The notes: a model not told the origin generated them from the sequence alone. Numbered from the stretch's first letter, positions 43,211 through 53,064 are shown. The stretch: DNA of 64,000 nt from Trebonia sp963773105 (GCA_963773105.1 CAVZAA010000004.1:310001-374000), one strand, 5' to 3'. Made by a program: numbers and translations.

Positions 43211-45727
43211 CTAGGGGAGACGGTAGGCGGGGCCCAGATACGTGAGCTGGCGGGTGAGCGCGGTGCCGGAGCCGTCGCGCCTGCCCTGCATGCCGGACAG
43301 GTCCACCATCACGCCCGCCTCGGTGGCGGCGAGCACCGGGGGCGGGCCGATCCAGGCCAGGATCAGGCCGTCCTCGCCCTTGAGGAAGCGCTGGCAGCGG
43401 ACGCCGCCGGTCGCCCGGCCCTTCGGCGGGTACTCGGCGAACGGTGTCACCTTGACCGACGCGCCGCCGGCCCCGGGCAGCGCGCCCGACCGGCCCGCCA
43501 CCGTCACCACCACGTCCTCGCCGCCGGGGCCGGCCGCCGGGCCGAGCGCGCCGAACCAGATGGCGGACGCGCCGTCGGACAGCCGGATGCCGGCCATGCC
43601 GCCGGCCGCGCGGCCCTGCGGCCGGACGGCCGAGGCCGGGAAGCGGAGCAACTGGGCGTCCGACGCGATGAACACCAGCTCGGCGTCGTCGCCCGCCAGG
43701 TGGACCGCGCCGACAACCCGGTCGCCGTCCTTCAAGGTAATCAGCTCGAACTCGTCGCGGTTAGCCGGGTACTCGGGCAGCACCCGCTTGACGACGCCCG
43801 ACGCCGTGCCGAGGGCCACCCCGGATGACTCGCCGCCCTCCAGCGGCGCCAGCGCCAGCACGGTCTCGCCCTCGGCCAGGCCGGGCACGAACTCGGCCAC
43901 CGGGTGCCCGTCCGCCAGCGACCCCGCCCCGGCCGACGACGCCGGGGGGATCTCGATGACGCTGACCCGGATCATCCGGCCGGCCGAGGTGACGGCGCCG
44001 ATGCTGCCACGGGCGGTCGTGGTGACCGCGGCCGCGACGATGTCCCCGGGGCCAGAGGCGGCCGAGCGTTTGGGTGAAACCGGGGTCCGTTCGATATCCG
44101 GATTTTGCTGATCTTGACTTGCCAGCGGGACGCGGGCCAGCAGGCCGGTCGCCGACAGCACCACCTGGCACGGGTCGTCGCCCACCTCGAGCGGGACGGC
44201 GGCGGTGACCGCCGCGCCCGCCTCCATCAGCACCGTGCGGCGCGGCGTGCCGAACTTCTTAGCGAGGTCGGCCATCTCGCCGCCGACCAGGGCGCGGAGC
44301 TTCTCGTCATTCTCCAGGATCTCGGTCAGCTCGGCGATCTCGGCCCGCAGGGTCTCCTGCTCGCGCTCCAGCTCGAGCTTGTCGTACCTGGTCAGGCGGC
44401 GCAGCGGGGTGTCGAGGATGTACTGCGCCTGGATCTCGGACAGGTCGAACACCTGGATCAGGCGGCGCTTCGCCTCGGCCGAGTCGTCGCTGGTCCTGAT
44501 GACCTGGATGACCTCGTCGATGTTGAGCAGCGCGATGAGGATGCCGTCGACCAGGTGCAGCCGCTCCTGGCGCTTGCGGCGCCGGTACTCGCTGCGCCGC
44601 CGGGTGACGTCCAGCCGGTGGTCGACGTAGATCGTCAGCAGCTCGCGCAGGCCGAGCGTGCGCGGCTGGCCGTCGACGAGGGCGACGTTGTTGATGCCGA
44701 ACGTCTCCTCCATCGGGGTGAGCCGGTAGAGCTCGGCCAGCACCGCGTCGGCGTTGAAGCCGGCCCGGACCTCGATGACCAGGTTGAGGCCCCGGTTGCG
44801 GTCGGTGAGGTCCTTCAGGTCGGAGATGCCGGTGAGCTTCCTGGCCTGGACCAGGTCCTTGATCTTGGCGACGACCTTCTCCGGGCCCACGCCGTACGGG
44901 AGCTCGGTGACCACGATGCCGGTCTTGCGCGCGTTGAGCTGCTCGATCCTGGTCGTCGCGCGGGTGCGGAAGATGCCGCGGCCGGTCTCGTAGGCCTCCC
45001 GGATGCCGTCCAGGCCGACGATGTGGCCGCCGGTCGGCAGGTCGGGCCCGGGAACGTACTTCATCAGCTGGTCGAGGGTGGCGTCCGGGTGCTTGAGCAG
45101 GTACCGGGCGGCGGCGACGACCTCAGTCAGGTTGTGCGGCGCCATGTTCGTCGCCATCCCCACCGCGATCCCGGCCGTGCCGTTGACCAGGAGGTTCGGG
45201 ATGCCGGCGGGAAGGACGTCGGGCTGCTGCTCGCTGCCGTCGTAGTTGGGGACGAAGTCGACGGTCTCCTCGTCGATGTCGGCCACCATGGCCATCGCGG
45301 CCTCGGTCAGCCGACACTCCGTGTACCGGTAGGCGGCCGGGGAGTCGTCGCCGCCGAGGCTGCCGAAGTTCCCGTGGCCGTCGACCAGCGGGACGCGCAT
45401 CGCCCACGGCTGGGTCATCCGGACCAGGGCGTCGTAGATGGCGGAGTCGCCGTGCGGGTGCAGGCGGCCCATCACCGCGCCGACCACCTGGGCGCACTTG
45501 ACGTGCGGGCGGTCCGGGCGCAGGCCCATGTCGTTCATCAGGTACAGGATCCGGCGCTGAACCGGCTTGAGTCCGTCCCGGGCGTCGGGCAGCGCGCGCG
45601 AGTAGATGACGCTGTACGCGTACTCGAGGTACGAGCCGCGCATCTCCTCGGTCACGTCGATGTCGACGATGTTCTCTTCGAACTCTTCTGGAGGCGGTGC
45701 GGTCGTTCCGCCGCGGCGTGGTGGCAT
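43211..45727 (-). CDS. parC: DNA topoisomerase IV subunit A
   Basis: An 838-residue type IIA topoisomerase A subunit, which breaks and rejoins DNA to decatenate chromosomes together with ParE. The breakage domain shows SRALPDARDGLKPVQRRIL, the quinolone-region HPHGDSAIYDALVRM (Ser95 and Asp99 unchanged from sensitive enzymes) and the active-site tyrosine in YRYTECRL (Tyr135). The coiled-coil gate region has RRRSEYRRRKRQERLHLV. The C-terminal half is a beta-pinwheel with repeats such as GVALGTASGVVKRV and FIASDAQLLRFP. A GyrA-box is not evident, favouring topoisomerase IV over gyrase. It begins 49 bp after parE on the same strand, so both are co-transcribed. Confidence 0.92.
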   Translation of the reverse strand: MPPRRGGTTAPPPEEFEENIVDIDVTEEMRGSYLEYAYSVIYSRALPDARDGLKPVQRRILYLMNDMGLRPDRPHVKCAQVVGAVMGRLHPHGDSAIYDALVRMTQPWAMRVPLVDGHGNFGSLGGDDSPAAYRYTECRLTEAAMAMVADIDEETVDFVPNYDGSEQQPDVLPAGIPNLLVNGTAGIAVGMATNMAPHNLTEVVAAARYLLKHPDATLDQLMKYVPGPDLPTGGHIVGLDGIREAYETGRGIFRTRATTRIEQLNARKTGIVVTELPYGVGPEKVVAKIKDLVQARKLTGISDLKDLTDRNRGLNLVIEVRAGFNADAVLAELYRLTPMEETFGINNVALVDGQPRTLGLRELLTIYVDHRLDVTRRRSEYRRRKRQERLHLVDGILIALLNIDEVIQVIRTSDDSAEAKRRLIQVFDLSEIQAQYILDTPLRRLTRYDKLELEREQETLRAEIAELTEILENDEKLRALVGGEMADLAKKFGTPRRTVLMEAGAAVTAAVPLEVGDDPCQVVLSATGLLARVPLASQDQQNPDIERTPVSPKRSAASGPGDIVAAAVTTTARGSIGAVTSAGRMIRVSVIEIPPASSAGAGSLADGHPVAEFVPGLAEGETVLALAPLEGGESSGVALGTASGVVKRVLPEYPANRDEFELITLKDGDRVVGAVHLAGDDAELVFIASDAQLLRFPASAVRPQGRAAGGMAGIRLSDGASAIWFGALGPAAGPGGEDVVVTVAGRSGALPGAGGASVKVTPFAEYPPKGRATGGVRCQRFLKGEDGLILAWIGPPPVLAATEAGVMVDLSGMQGRRDGSGTALTRQLTYLGPAYRLP

Positions 45728-45776
45728 GCGGGGTCCTCGTACGGTGTCTGTTCGGCTCTGCTTGGTCTGCTGGGGG

Positions 45777-47891
45777 CTAGGTGTCGATGCGGGACAGGTC
45801 GAGCTCGGCCGCGCCGCCGATGATGAAGTCGCGCCTGGGCGCCACGTCGGTGCCCATGAGCAGGTTGAACACGTTCTGGGCGGCGGCGCCGTCTTCCATC
45901 CTGATCCGGCGCAGGGTGCGGTGGCGCGGGTCCATGGTGGTGTCGGCGAGCTGCTTGGCGTCCATCTCGCCGAGGCCCTTGTAGCGCTGGGGCGGCTCCT
46001 TGAAGCGCTGGCCCTTGCTCTCCAGCTGGATCAGGGTGCGGCGCAGCTCGGCCTCGGAGTAGGTGTAGATGTACTTGTCCTGGCCCTTGCGCGGGCTGGA
46101 CAGCTCCACCCGGTGCAGCGGCGGGACGGCGGCGAACACCCGGCCCGCGTCGAGCATCGGGCGCATGTACCGGAAGAACAGGGTGAGCAGCAGGGTCCGG
46201 ATGTGCGCGCCGTCCACGTCCGCGTCCGCCATCAGGATCACCCGCTGGTAGCGGGCCGAGTCGAGGTCGAACGTGGAACCGGAGCCCGCGCCCAGGACCT
46301 GGATGATCGCGGCGCACTCGGCGTTCTTGAGCATGTCGGCCAGCGACGACTTCTGCACGTTGAGGATCTTGCCCCGGATCGGCAGCAGCGCCTGGAACTC
46401 GGAGTCCCGCGCGAGCTTGGCGGTGCCGAGGGCGGAGTCGCCCTCGACGATGAACAGTTCGCTGCGGTCGTCGGCCGACCGGCAGTCGACCAGCTTGGCG
46501 GGCAGGCTCGAGCTGGCGAGGACCGACTTGCGGCGCTGGTTCTCGCGGTGCTCGCGGGCCGCGATGCGGGTCTTGGCGGCGGCCACGATCTTGTCCAGGA
46601 CCGCCTTGGACTGCTGCGCCGCTCCGCGCGGGGGGCTCTCGAAGTAGCTGGCGAGCTGGCTGGAGACGACCTGCCGGACGATCGCGGTGGCCGCCGGGGT
46701 GCCGAGGACCTCCTTGGTCTGGCCCTCGAACTGCGGCTCGGGCAGCCGCACGGAGACCACGGCGGTCATCCCCTCGAGGATGTCTTCCTTGGTCACCGGC
46801 TCGTCGCCGTTCTTGAGGCGCTTGGTGTTGCGGAGCTGCTCGTTGATCGTGCGGGCAAGGGCGCGGTCGAAGCCGGTGACGTGGGTGCCGTGATGCGGGG
46901 TGGCGATCACGTTCACGAACGAGCGGGTGATGGTGTCGTAGCCGGTCGTCCACTGGACCGCGACGTCCACGTCCAGCCGGCGCTCCACCTCGGTCGGCGT
47001 CATGTGGCCGCGGTCGTCGAGCACCGGGACGGTCTCGGTGAACGTGCCGTCGCCGGTCAGCCGGAGCACGTCGGTGATCTTCTCGCCGGTCGCCAGGTGC
47101 TCGCAGAACTCGCTGATCCCGCCCGCGAAGCGGAACTCGGCCACCCGCGACTCGCCCGCGACGTCGGCCGCCTCGGCGCCGTGATCCGCGCGGACGGCGA
47201 TGGCGAGGCCCGGCACCAGGTAGGCGGTCTGCCGGGCGCGCTCGGCGAGGCCGTCGTAGCTGAAGGTGGCGTCCTTGAGGAATACCTGCCGGTCGGGCCA
47301 GAACCTGATCCTGGTGCCGGTCTTGGCCTTGGCCACCGTCCCGGCCGGCCGGAGCCCGGACTTCCTGGTGAAGCCCGCGTCGGCCCCCGGCCCGTCGAAC
47401 TCGCCCGCCACGCCGCGCCGGAAGCTCGTGGTCCAGGTCTTGCCGTCCCGGTCGACCTCGATGTCGAGCCGCGCCGACAGCGCGTTGACGACCGATGCGC
47501 CGACGCCGTGGAGGCCGCCGGAGGCCGTGTAGGAGCCGCCGCCGAACTTGCCGCCCGCGTGCAGCCGGGTGAGCACGAGTTCGACGCCGGAGAGCTTGGT
47601 CTTCCGCTCGGTGTCGACGGGGATGCCCCGGCCGTTGTCGCGCACCTCGGCCGACCCGTCGGCGTGCAGGATGACCTCGATCCGGGTGCAGAAGCCGCCG
47701 AGCGCCTCGTCCACCGAGTTGTCGAAGATCTCCCAGAGGCAGTGCTGCAGTCCCCGGCCGTCGGTCGACCCGATGTACATGCCGGGGCGCTTGCGCACCG
47801 CGTCCAGGCCCTCGAGGACGGACAGGTGCCTGGCGCTGTAGGAGTCGGCGGCATCCACCGTCGCCCGGACGGTTTGAGTGAGCGATGGCAC
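45777..47891 (-). CDS. parE: DNA topoisomerase IV subunit B
   Basis: A 704-residue type IIA topoisomerase B subunit. The GHKL ATPase domain shows LEGLDAVRKRPGMYIGSTDGRG, DNSVDEALGG and RDNGRGIPVD, then GGKFGGGSYTASGGLHGVGASVVNALS. The TOPRIM domain has LFIVEGDSALGTAK and MADADVDGAHIRTLLLT, and the C-terminal part YKGLGEMDAKQL. I placed the start at the GTG at 47891 because GAGGAG lies about 13 bases upstream and family proteins begin there; the open frame continues 43 codons. An 805-residue frame on the same strand is only a shadow. The unknown zinc protein and hrdB follow in the other direction, a neighbourhood also seen in Streptomyces. Confidence 0.93.
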   Translation of the reverse strand: MPSLTQTVRATVDAADSYSARHLSVLEGLDAVRKRPGMYIGSTDGRGLQHCLWEIFDNSVDEALGGFCTRIEVILHADGSAEVRDNGRGIPVDTERKTKLSGVELVLTRLHAGGKFGGGSYTASGGLHGVGASVVNALSARLDIEVDRDGKTWTTSFRRGVAGEFDGPGADAGFTRKSGLRPAGTVAKAKTGTRIRFWPDRQVFLKDATFSYDGLAERARQTAYLVPGLAIAVRADHGAEAADVAGESRVAEFRFAGGISEFCEHLATGEKITDVLRLTGDGTFTETVPVLDDRGHMTPTEVERRLDVDVAVQWTTGYDTITRSFVNVIATPHHGTHVTGFDRALARTINEQLRNTKRLKNGDEPVTKEDILEGMTAVVSVRLPEPQFEGQTKEVLGTPAATAIVRQVVSSQLASYFESPPRGAAQQSKAVLDKIVAAAKTRIAAREHRENQRRKSVLASSSLPAKLVDCRSADDRSELFIVEGDSALGTAKLARDSEFQALLPIRGKILNVQKSSLADMLKNAECAAIIQVLGAGSGSTFDLDSARYQRVILMADADVDGAHIRTLLLTLFFRYMRPMLDAGRVFAAVPPLHRVELSSPRKGQDKYIYTYSEAELRRTLIQLESKGQRFKEPPQRYKGLGEMDAKQLADTTMDPRHRTLRRIRMEDGAAAQNVFNLLMGTDVAPRRDFIIGGAAELDLSRIDT

Positions 47892-48305
47892 GGGCGGCGG
47901 GGTCTCCTCTCGAATGTATATGCGGCAAGCATCGGCTGCCACATTCGAAGAGTAGCGTGCCGCGGCCGGTGCGAGGACTATGCCACGCGCTTTCGCGCCG
48001 ACATGGCGGGATAGTTGCACGCAAATGTGTTGCGACCCGCGTATCGGGTATCAACCACACGAACCGCACGGGTCCTCACCGGTGACTACCCAAACGGTGG
48101 TGTGGTCACGGGAGACCGCCGCGCTGAGCTGGGAGCAGAGACAGGGTTCGTTTGCTCGCGGCGTGGCCAGTGCGGTTTTCGCTTGTGGCGTACACCCCCC
48201 GGTCACGGGAAGCCTGACACCGGGGTATGCGTTGTGCTGTCCTGTAAGGGCAACCGGAGCCAGCCGGACGGAGCAGCCGGAGGCATGAGACCAGGAGAAG
48301 GCGAC
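47892..48305. other. Divergent intergenic region between parE and the small zinc protein
   Basis: About 414 bp. Nothing in it resembles a known protein. It must hold the parE promoter leftward and the promoter of the small zinc-protein gene rightward. A short dyad CGAATGT/ACATTCG spans about 47912-47947 just upstream of parE; it may be chance. Confidence 0.4.
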
Positions 48306-48515
48306 GTGACCGGAGCGATAGCCCCCACTAAGCCGCTGACCGCACTGGACCTGTGCGATCGATGCGGCGCCCAAGCATACGTCCGCGTCCTGCTTCCGAA
48401 CTCGGGTGAGCTGCTCTTCTGCGCGCACCACGGCAGGGAGCACGCGCAGGCGCTTGCGAAGGTCGCCGTTGACATCCAGGACGAGACACAGCGTCTGGCC
48501 AAGCCGGAGAACTAG
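48306..48515 (+). CDS. Small conserved actinobacterial zinc-binding protein (DUF7455-like)
   Basis: A 69-residue protein with CDRCGAQAYVRVLLPNSGELLFCAHHGREH, i.e. CxxC and CxHH, a compact zinc ribbon, followed by a helical tail. Such proteins (about 65-80 residues) are found between parE and hrdB in actinomycetes and are conserved but uncharacterised. The start is the GTG at 48306 with AGGAGAAGG about 8 bases upstream; an open frame extends much further but is not family-like. The stop lies 19 bp before a strong terminator. Confidence 0.8.
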   Translation: MTGAIAPTKPLTALDLCDRCGAQAYVRVLLPNSGELLFCAHHGREHAQALAKVAVDIQDETQRLAKPEN

Positions 48516-48533
48516 GCCGGCCGTAGACACGCG

Positions 48534-48575
48534 CTAAACCCCCCGGGCGATCAGGTTGTCGCCCGGGGGGTTTAG
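48534..48575. terminator. Strong bidirectional terminator between the small zinc protein and hrdB
   Basis: A perfect 17-bp stem: CTAAACCCCCCGGGCGA at 48534-48550 pairs with 48559-48575, loop TCAGGTTG. The AAA/TTT steps next to the G+C stem make the hairpin look like an intrinsic terminator from both sides. It lies between two convergent genes. Confidence 0.9.
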
Positions 48576-48627
48576 TGTGCGTGCCTTTGCGTTTAGCGTG
48601 CAGCGCCGTCGGCTGAGGTGGTGCCGG

Positions 48628-50091
48628 TTAGTCCAGGTAGTCGCGGAGAACCTGGGACCTGGACGGGTGGCGCAGCTTTGACATCGTCTTGGACTCGATC
48701 TGCCTGATCCGCTCGCGGGTGACCCCGTAGACCTTGCCGATCTCGTCCAGGGTCTTCGGCTGGCCGTCGGTCAGGCCGAACCGCATGCTCACGACGCCGG
48801 CCTCGCGCTCCGACAGCGTGTCGAGGACCGAGTGGAGCTGCTCCTGCAGCAGGGTGAAGGACACCGCCTCACCCGGCTGGATCGCCTCGGAGTCCTCGAT
48901 CAGGTCCCCGAACTCGCTATCGCCGTCCTCGCCCAGCGGCGTGTGCAGCGAAATCGGCTCCCGACCGTACTTCTGGACCTCGACCACCTTCTCCGGGGTC
49001 ATGTCCAGCTCGACCGCCAGCTCCTCCGGCGTCGGCTCCCGCCCGAGATCCTGAAGCATCTGCCGCTGCACCCGGGCCAGCTTGTTGATCACCTCGACCA
49101 TGTGCACCGGGATCCGGATCGTCCGCGCCTGGTCGGCCATCGCCCGGGTGATCGCCTGCCTGATCCACCAGGTCGCGTAGGTGGAGAACTTGTAGCCCTT
49201 GGTGTAGTCGAACTTCTCCACCGCCCTGATCAGGCCCAGGTTGCCCTCCTGGATCAGGTCCAGGAACAGCATCCCGCGCCCGGTGTAGCGCTTGGCCAGG
49301 CTGACGACCAGCCGGAGGTTGGCCTCGAGCAGGTGGTTCTTCGCCCGGCGGCCGTCCTCGGCGATCCACTCGAGGTCGATGCGCTGATCCGTGGTCATCC
49401 CGTCGGACTCGGCCAGCTTCTCCTCGGCGAACAGGCCCGCCTCGATGCGCTTGGCCAGCTCGACCTCCTGCTCGGCGTTGAGCAGCGGAACCTTGCCGAT
49501 CTGCTTGAGGTAGTCCTTGACCGGGTCGGCGGTCGCGCCCGCGACCGCCACCTGGGCGGCGGGGAGGTCGTCGTCGTCGTCGCGGAAGACCAGGTCCTCG
49601 TCCTCCGCGTCATCGCCGCCGGCCTTGCCGTCGGTCTTGCCCGCGCCCTGGCCGGCCGCGGCCGCCGTGGCGGGGTCCGCGTCCTCGGGCAGGTCCGATT
49701 CCGAGTCCTCGGGCAGGTCGGCTTCCGCCAGCTCTGCGTCAGGTGCCTCTACCTCGACGACCTCCAGGTCGACCTCCACGACCAGCGCGTCGTCGTCGAG
49801 GTCGAAGTCCTCGAGATCGACCGCGCCGTCGAGGTCATCCCCATCGAGCTCGGCGTCGGCGTCAAGGTCGTCTGCGCCTGCCAGGCCGGCAGGATCCCGG
49901 GCCGGGACCGCGGCCAGTTCCTCGCGGGCCTTGGCCGCCCGGCCGTTGCCCGCTGCATTGGCCGTGACCGGGGCCTGCGCGGCCTCCGGTACGCCGTCTG
50001 ATGCCGGCACTCGCGAATCCCGGGCCGCGGAACTAGACGGCCGGGAGCGCTTGCGCGCCGCGGAGTTGGGAGCGCTCACTACCACGGTCAC
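48628..50091 (-). CDS. hrdB: Principal RNA polymerase sigma factor (HrdB/RpoD)
   Basis: A primary sigma-70 factor of about 487 residues. Region 1.2 shows DPVKDYLKQIGKVPLLNAEQEVELAKRIE, region 2 NHLLEANLRLVVSLAKRYTGRGMLFLDLIQEGNLGLIRAVEKFDYTKGYKFSTYATWWIRQAI, region 3 EVINKLARVQRQMLQDLGREPT, and region 4 LSEREAGVVSMRFGLTDGQPKTLDEIGKVYGVTRERIRQIESK. The N-terminal 170 residues are alanine-rich then very acidic (DLDADAELDGDDLDGAVDL and onward), as in many actinobacterial HrdB. The start is one of three GTG codons at 50091, 50085 or 50079; the AGGAAGAG site sits so close to the first that the second or third is likelier. It directs housekeeping transcription. Confidence 0.93.
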   Translation of the reverse strand: MTVVVSAPNSAARKRSRPSSSAARDSRVPASDGVPEAAQAPVTANAAGNGRAAKAREELAAVPARDPAGLAGADDLDADAELDGDDLDGAVDLEDFDLDDDALVVEVDLEVVEVEAPDAELAEADLPEDSESDLPEDADPATAAAAGQGAGKTDGKAGGDDAEDEDLVFRDDDDDLPAAQVAVAGATADPVKDYLKQIGKVPLLNAEQEVELAKRIEAGLFAEEKLAESDGMTTDQRIDLEWIAEDGRRAKNHLLEANLRLVVSLAKRYTGRGMLFLDLIQEGNLGLIRAVEKFDYTKGYKFSTYATWWIRQAITRAMADQARTIRIPVHMVEVINKLARVQRQMLQDLGREPTPEELAVELDMTPEKVVEVQKYGREPISLHTPLGEDGDSEFGDLIEDSEAIQPGEAVSFTLLQEQLHSVLDTLSEREAGVVSMRFGLTDGQPKTLDEIGKVYGVTRERIRQIESKTMSKLRHPSRSQVLRDYLD

Positions 50092-50491
50092 CTCTTCCTT
50101 CGCTGAGTAGCTGGGCTAAGCTGCGTACGGATCGCGTCCCCACCGGAGAACTGCGCGCCCGCCGCGATGGCCGTTTCCGCCATCGGGCGCGTAGCTGGGG
50201 GATAGTCGGGGGCATCCCCCCGGATGACAACAGCGATAATCGTGCCCTCCCGAGAGGGTTTTGACGCTTGGTCCGTGCCGGGAAGCAGGCTTCCCGCTTG
50301 CCAAGGGGATTTCGACAGCAACCCACCCGCCTCCTCTCCACCACCATAGGTGGCACCCGGGAGTGCCTTGTACGCCTTCCAGTGCGGCATTGCGACGTCG
50401 GCGCGGTCCGCGCCGCGGCCCGCCGGGGCTGACGCGTCGCGACCCGCCGGGCCCGGCCGGACGGGCCGGGCGGCGGGCCGGATCGCCGCGG
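50092..50491. other. Upstream region of hrdB
   Basis: About 400 bp between the hrdB start and the stop of the phosphatase gene, both leftward. No plausible gene is seen. A TTGACG hexamer near 50260 and AT-richer spots could be part of hrdB promoters, but I cannot pair it with a -10 box with confidence. Confidence 0.35.
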
Positions 50492-52621
50492 TCACCGCGA
50501 CGCCCACGTATGCTCCGCCGTCACGACGTCGGAAACGCCCGCGTCGAGGGGCACGTGCATGACGAGCACGGTCACGTCGTCGTCCTGCTCATGGCCCGCC
50601 AGCATGTGGTCGAGCAGGTACTGCAGCAGGTGCCCGGGCGCGTCGACCTGCTCCTCGGGCGCGCTCGCGGCGACCCGGACCAGCTCGTCCAGACCGGCGT
50701 CGAGACCGCGCCTGCGGTTCTCGACCAGGCCGTCGGAATAGAACACGGCGGTCGACCCGGGCGGCAGCCGGAAGGCGTGCTGCCTACGCGGACTGGCCCA
50801 GCCGAGCGGCGTGCCCGCCTCGGCCCCGTCGAGCACCGGCAGCGCCCCGGGGGTGAGCAGCAGGGTCGGCGGGTGGCCCGCGTTCCCGGCCTGGCCCTCG
50901 CCGGTCTCCGGGTCGATGACCAGGTAGGTGATGGTCGTGACCTGCTCCTCACGCTCGGTCGCGGTGAACAGCCGGTCAAGCCCCGCCAGCACCGCCGCGG
51001 GCCGCGGGTCAGTCAGTGCGAGGGCGCGCAGCGCGTTGCGCACCCGGCCCATGCCCGCCGCCGCGAGCAACCCCTTGCCCATGACATCGCCGACCGTGAC
51101 CGCCAGCCGCCTGTCCGGCAACCGGAACACGTCGTACCAGTCGCCGCCCACCTCAGTTGACCTCGGCAGGTAACGCGCGTCAAGGACCAAGCCGCGAACG
51201 CTCGGCAGCTCGTCCGGCAGCAGGCTCCGCTGCAGCGTCACCGCGGCGGTGTGCTCCTTCTCGTACATCTCCGCCCGCTCGACCGCCAGCGCGCACTGGC
51301 CGGCCAGCGCCTCGAGGAAGACCCGCTCCTCCTCGAGAATCGTCCGCGGGGTGCGGAACGAGAACCGCAGCGCGCCGAGCGGCATCCCGGCCGCCAGCAG
51401 CGGCAGCCCCACCCAGGCCTGCTCGTCGCCGGTGTCAAGCACCCGGCCGCCGTCGCCGCCCGCGTCAGGGTCCGACTCGAACTGGGTGCGCAGCTCCTCG
51501 GGGTCGGCGATGAGCACCGGCCGCCTGGTCGCGATCGCGCGGGTCATCACGCTGGGGGTGTCCAGGGTCAACCGCACGCCCAGCGCGTCCGGCCCGGCCG
51601 GCGCGAGGCCGCTCGGGTTGACGACCCGCAGCCCGAGCTTGTCGTCCTCCAGCAGCGCCACCGCCGAGCGGAGGGCGCCGATCGCGGTCCGCCCGACCTC
51701 GGTGATCACCTCGACCACCTGCTCGACGTCGAGCGCCTCGGCCAGCATCGCGGTGGCCTGCTGCAGCCGAGCGGTGCGGAGCGCGGCGGCCGACAGCTGG
51801 TCGGTCAGCCGGTGCCGCATCTCCTCGGCCTCACGCTGGCTGGTCACGTCGGTGCAGGCGCCGACCCACTCGGCGATCTTGCCGTCCCGCTCGATCGGCA
51901 CCGACCGCACGTCGTAGTGCCGGTAACCGCCGCTCCTGGTCCGCATGCGGAACCGCTCTTCGAAGATCCGGCCGGTGCGCAGCGACTCGCGCCAGTCGCG
52001 CTCGACCCGCTCGCGGTCCTCGGGGTGGATCGACTCGAGCCAGCCGTTGCCGAGGAACTCCGCCACGGTCTGCCCGGTGATCCAGCGCCATTCAGCCGAG
52101 TCCTCGAGCATCTCCCCGTCGGGCGAGGTGACCCAGGTGATCTGCGCGCCGCCCTGGACGAGGGCGCGGTAGCGCTCCTCGCTGCGGCGCAGCGCCTCCT
52201 CGGTGGCCGGCCCGGCGGTGCCCGCGATCACGATGAGCCCGGCGCCGGACCGAACGCCATCGGGCCCGTGCACGCCGAACCAGTGAAAGATCCGCTGACC
52301 GGGCTGGGCGCCGCCGCCGACCCCGCCCGGCGCGAACGTCTCCAGCGCCGGACGTCCCTGGGTGAGCACCTGCTGCAGCGCCACCTCGGCCCGGGCGGCG
52401 TCCACCGCGGGCCACACCTCGGCCACCAGCCGGCCGGTGAAGTCCGCCGCCGCGCGGCCGAACATCTCGGCCAGCGCCTCGTTCACCCACACGAAACGCA
52501 TGTCCTGGCCGAAAATCGCCATCCCGGCGGACGCGTCACGCAAGACGGCATCAGGAAGCCAGGATTCGAACTCAGTCAATCCGGCCTCCCGCTGCTTTGG
52601 CACAGAGGTATCAGCGCTCAA
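50492..52621 (-). CDS. PAS-PAS-GAF-PP2C (SpoIIE-type) serine phosphatase
   Basis: A 709-residue regulator. Two PAS domains (about 20-140 with MAIFGQDMRFVWVNEALAEMFG, and 145-265 with ERYRALVQGGAQITWV and a PAC motif GKIAEWVGACTDVT) precede a GAF domain (about 290-460) and a SpoIIE-type PP2C phosphatase (about 475-700). Phosphatase metal-site motifs are GGDWYDVF, VGDVMGKGLLAA, GNAGHPPTLLL and EQDDDVTVLVM, all with their aspartates. Such proteins dephosphorylate anti-anti-sigma factors in response to light, redox or metabolites. No anti-sigma partner gene is adjacent, so the target lies elsewhere. The ATG at 52621 fits the family start. Confidence 0.9.
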   Translation of the reverse strand: MSADTSVPKQREAGLTEFESWLPDAVLRDASAGMAIFGQDMRFVWVNEALAEMFGRAAADFTGRLVAEVWPAVDAARAEVALQQVLTQGRPALETFAPGGVGGGAQPGQRIFHWFGVHGPDGVRSGAGLIVIAGTAGPATEEALRRSEERYRALVQGGAQITWVTSPDGEMLEDSAEWRWITGQTVAEFLGNGWLESIHPEDRERVERDWRESLRTGRIFEERFRMRTRSGGYRHYDVRSVPIERDGKIAEWVGACTDVTSQREAEEMRHRLTDQLSAAALRTARLQQATAMLAEALDVEQVVEVITEVGRTAIGALRSAVALLEDDKLGLRVVNPSGLAPAGPDALGVRLTLDTPSVMTRAIATRRPVLIADPEELRTQFESDPDAGGDGGRVLDTGDEQAWVGLPLLAAGMPLGALRFSFRTPRTILEEERVFLEALAGQCALAVERAEMYEKEHTAAVTLQRSLLPDELPSVRGLVLDARYLPRSTEVGGDWYDVFRLPDRRLAVTVGDVMGKGLLAAAGMGRVRNALRALALTDPRPAAVLAGLDRLFTATEREEQVTTITYLVIDPETGEGQAGNAGHPPTLLLTPGALPVLDGAEAGTPLGWASPRRQHAFRLPPGSTAVFYSDGLVENRRRGLDAGLDELVRVAASAPEEQVDAPGHLLQYLLDHMLAGHEQDDDVTVLVMHVPLDAGVSDVVTAEHTWASR

Positions 52622-53064
52622 CGAGCACCTCGCCTACCATGCAGGCGCCTGCCACTGGCGGCTCCTTCCTGCTCTGCCCTGCCAGCCACGCCACTTTGAT
52701 ACCTTGCTACCCGGCGCCTGGCGGCAGTTGCGCCGGCAAGACGGCTAGGTGCCGCCCGCACAGCGTTCATACAGAATAAGCGTGCCACAATCCAGGATGC
52801 GATGCTGCCAGCTAACCGCACGGAAGCCAAGCGCGAATCGCAGCCGACTCCCATCACTAGGGCCTCACCAGGGTCCGGAACGATACTGGGGTGACACAAA
52901 ATCGCGACACGGCCGGGATCATGGCCAGCACGGGGCACAATGATGACAGCATGGGTAGATTCTCCTACAGCGGATGGAAGTGCTCCCTCTCACTGACCGC
53001 AACCCATTGCGGACTCCGGGGCGAAGCGCTGTTTCCACATGTCCAGATCTGAGAGGCTATCAGG
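52622..53064. other. Intergenic region without a supported gene
   Basis: About 443 bp between two divergent genes. Short frames occur, including a 43-codon frame from 52921, but none has a ribosome-binding site or a recognisable sequence. Promoters for both flanking genes must lie here. Confidence 0.4.

Noticed and set aside
45652..48069. An 805-codon leftward open frame over parE
   Set aside because: Same strand as parE but another frame, extremely rich in arginine, glycine and proline, with no homology. It is a typical shadow in G+C-rich DNA; the parE frame has all topoisomerase motifs.
52921..53052. A 43-codon rightward frame (MASTGHNDDSMGRFSYSGWKC and onward)
   Set aside because: No ribosome-binding site and no recognisable motif; kept as intergenic. 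It could be a small peptide, but the sequence alone gives no support.
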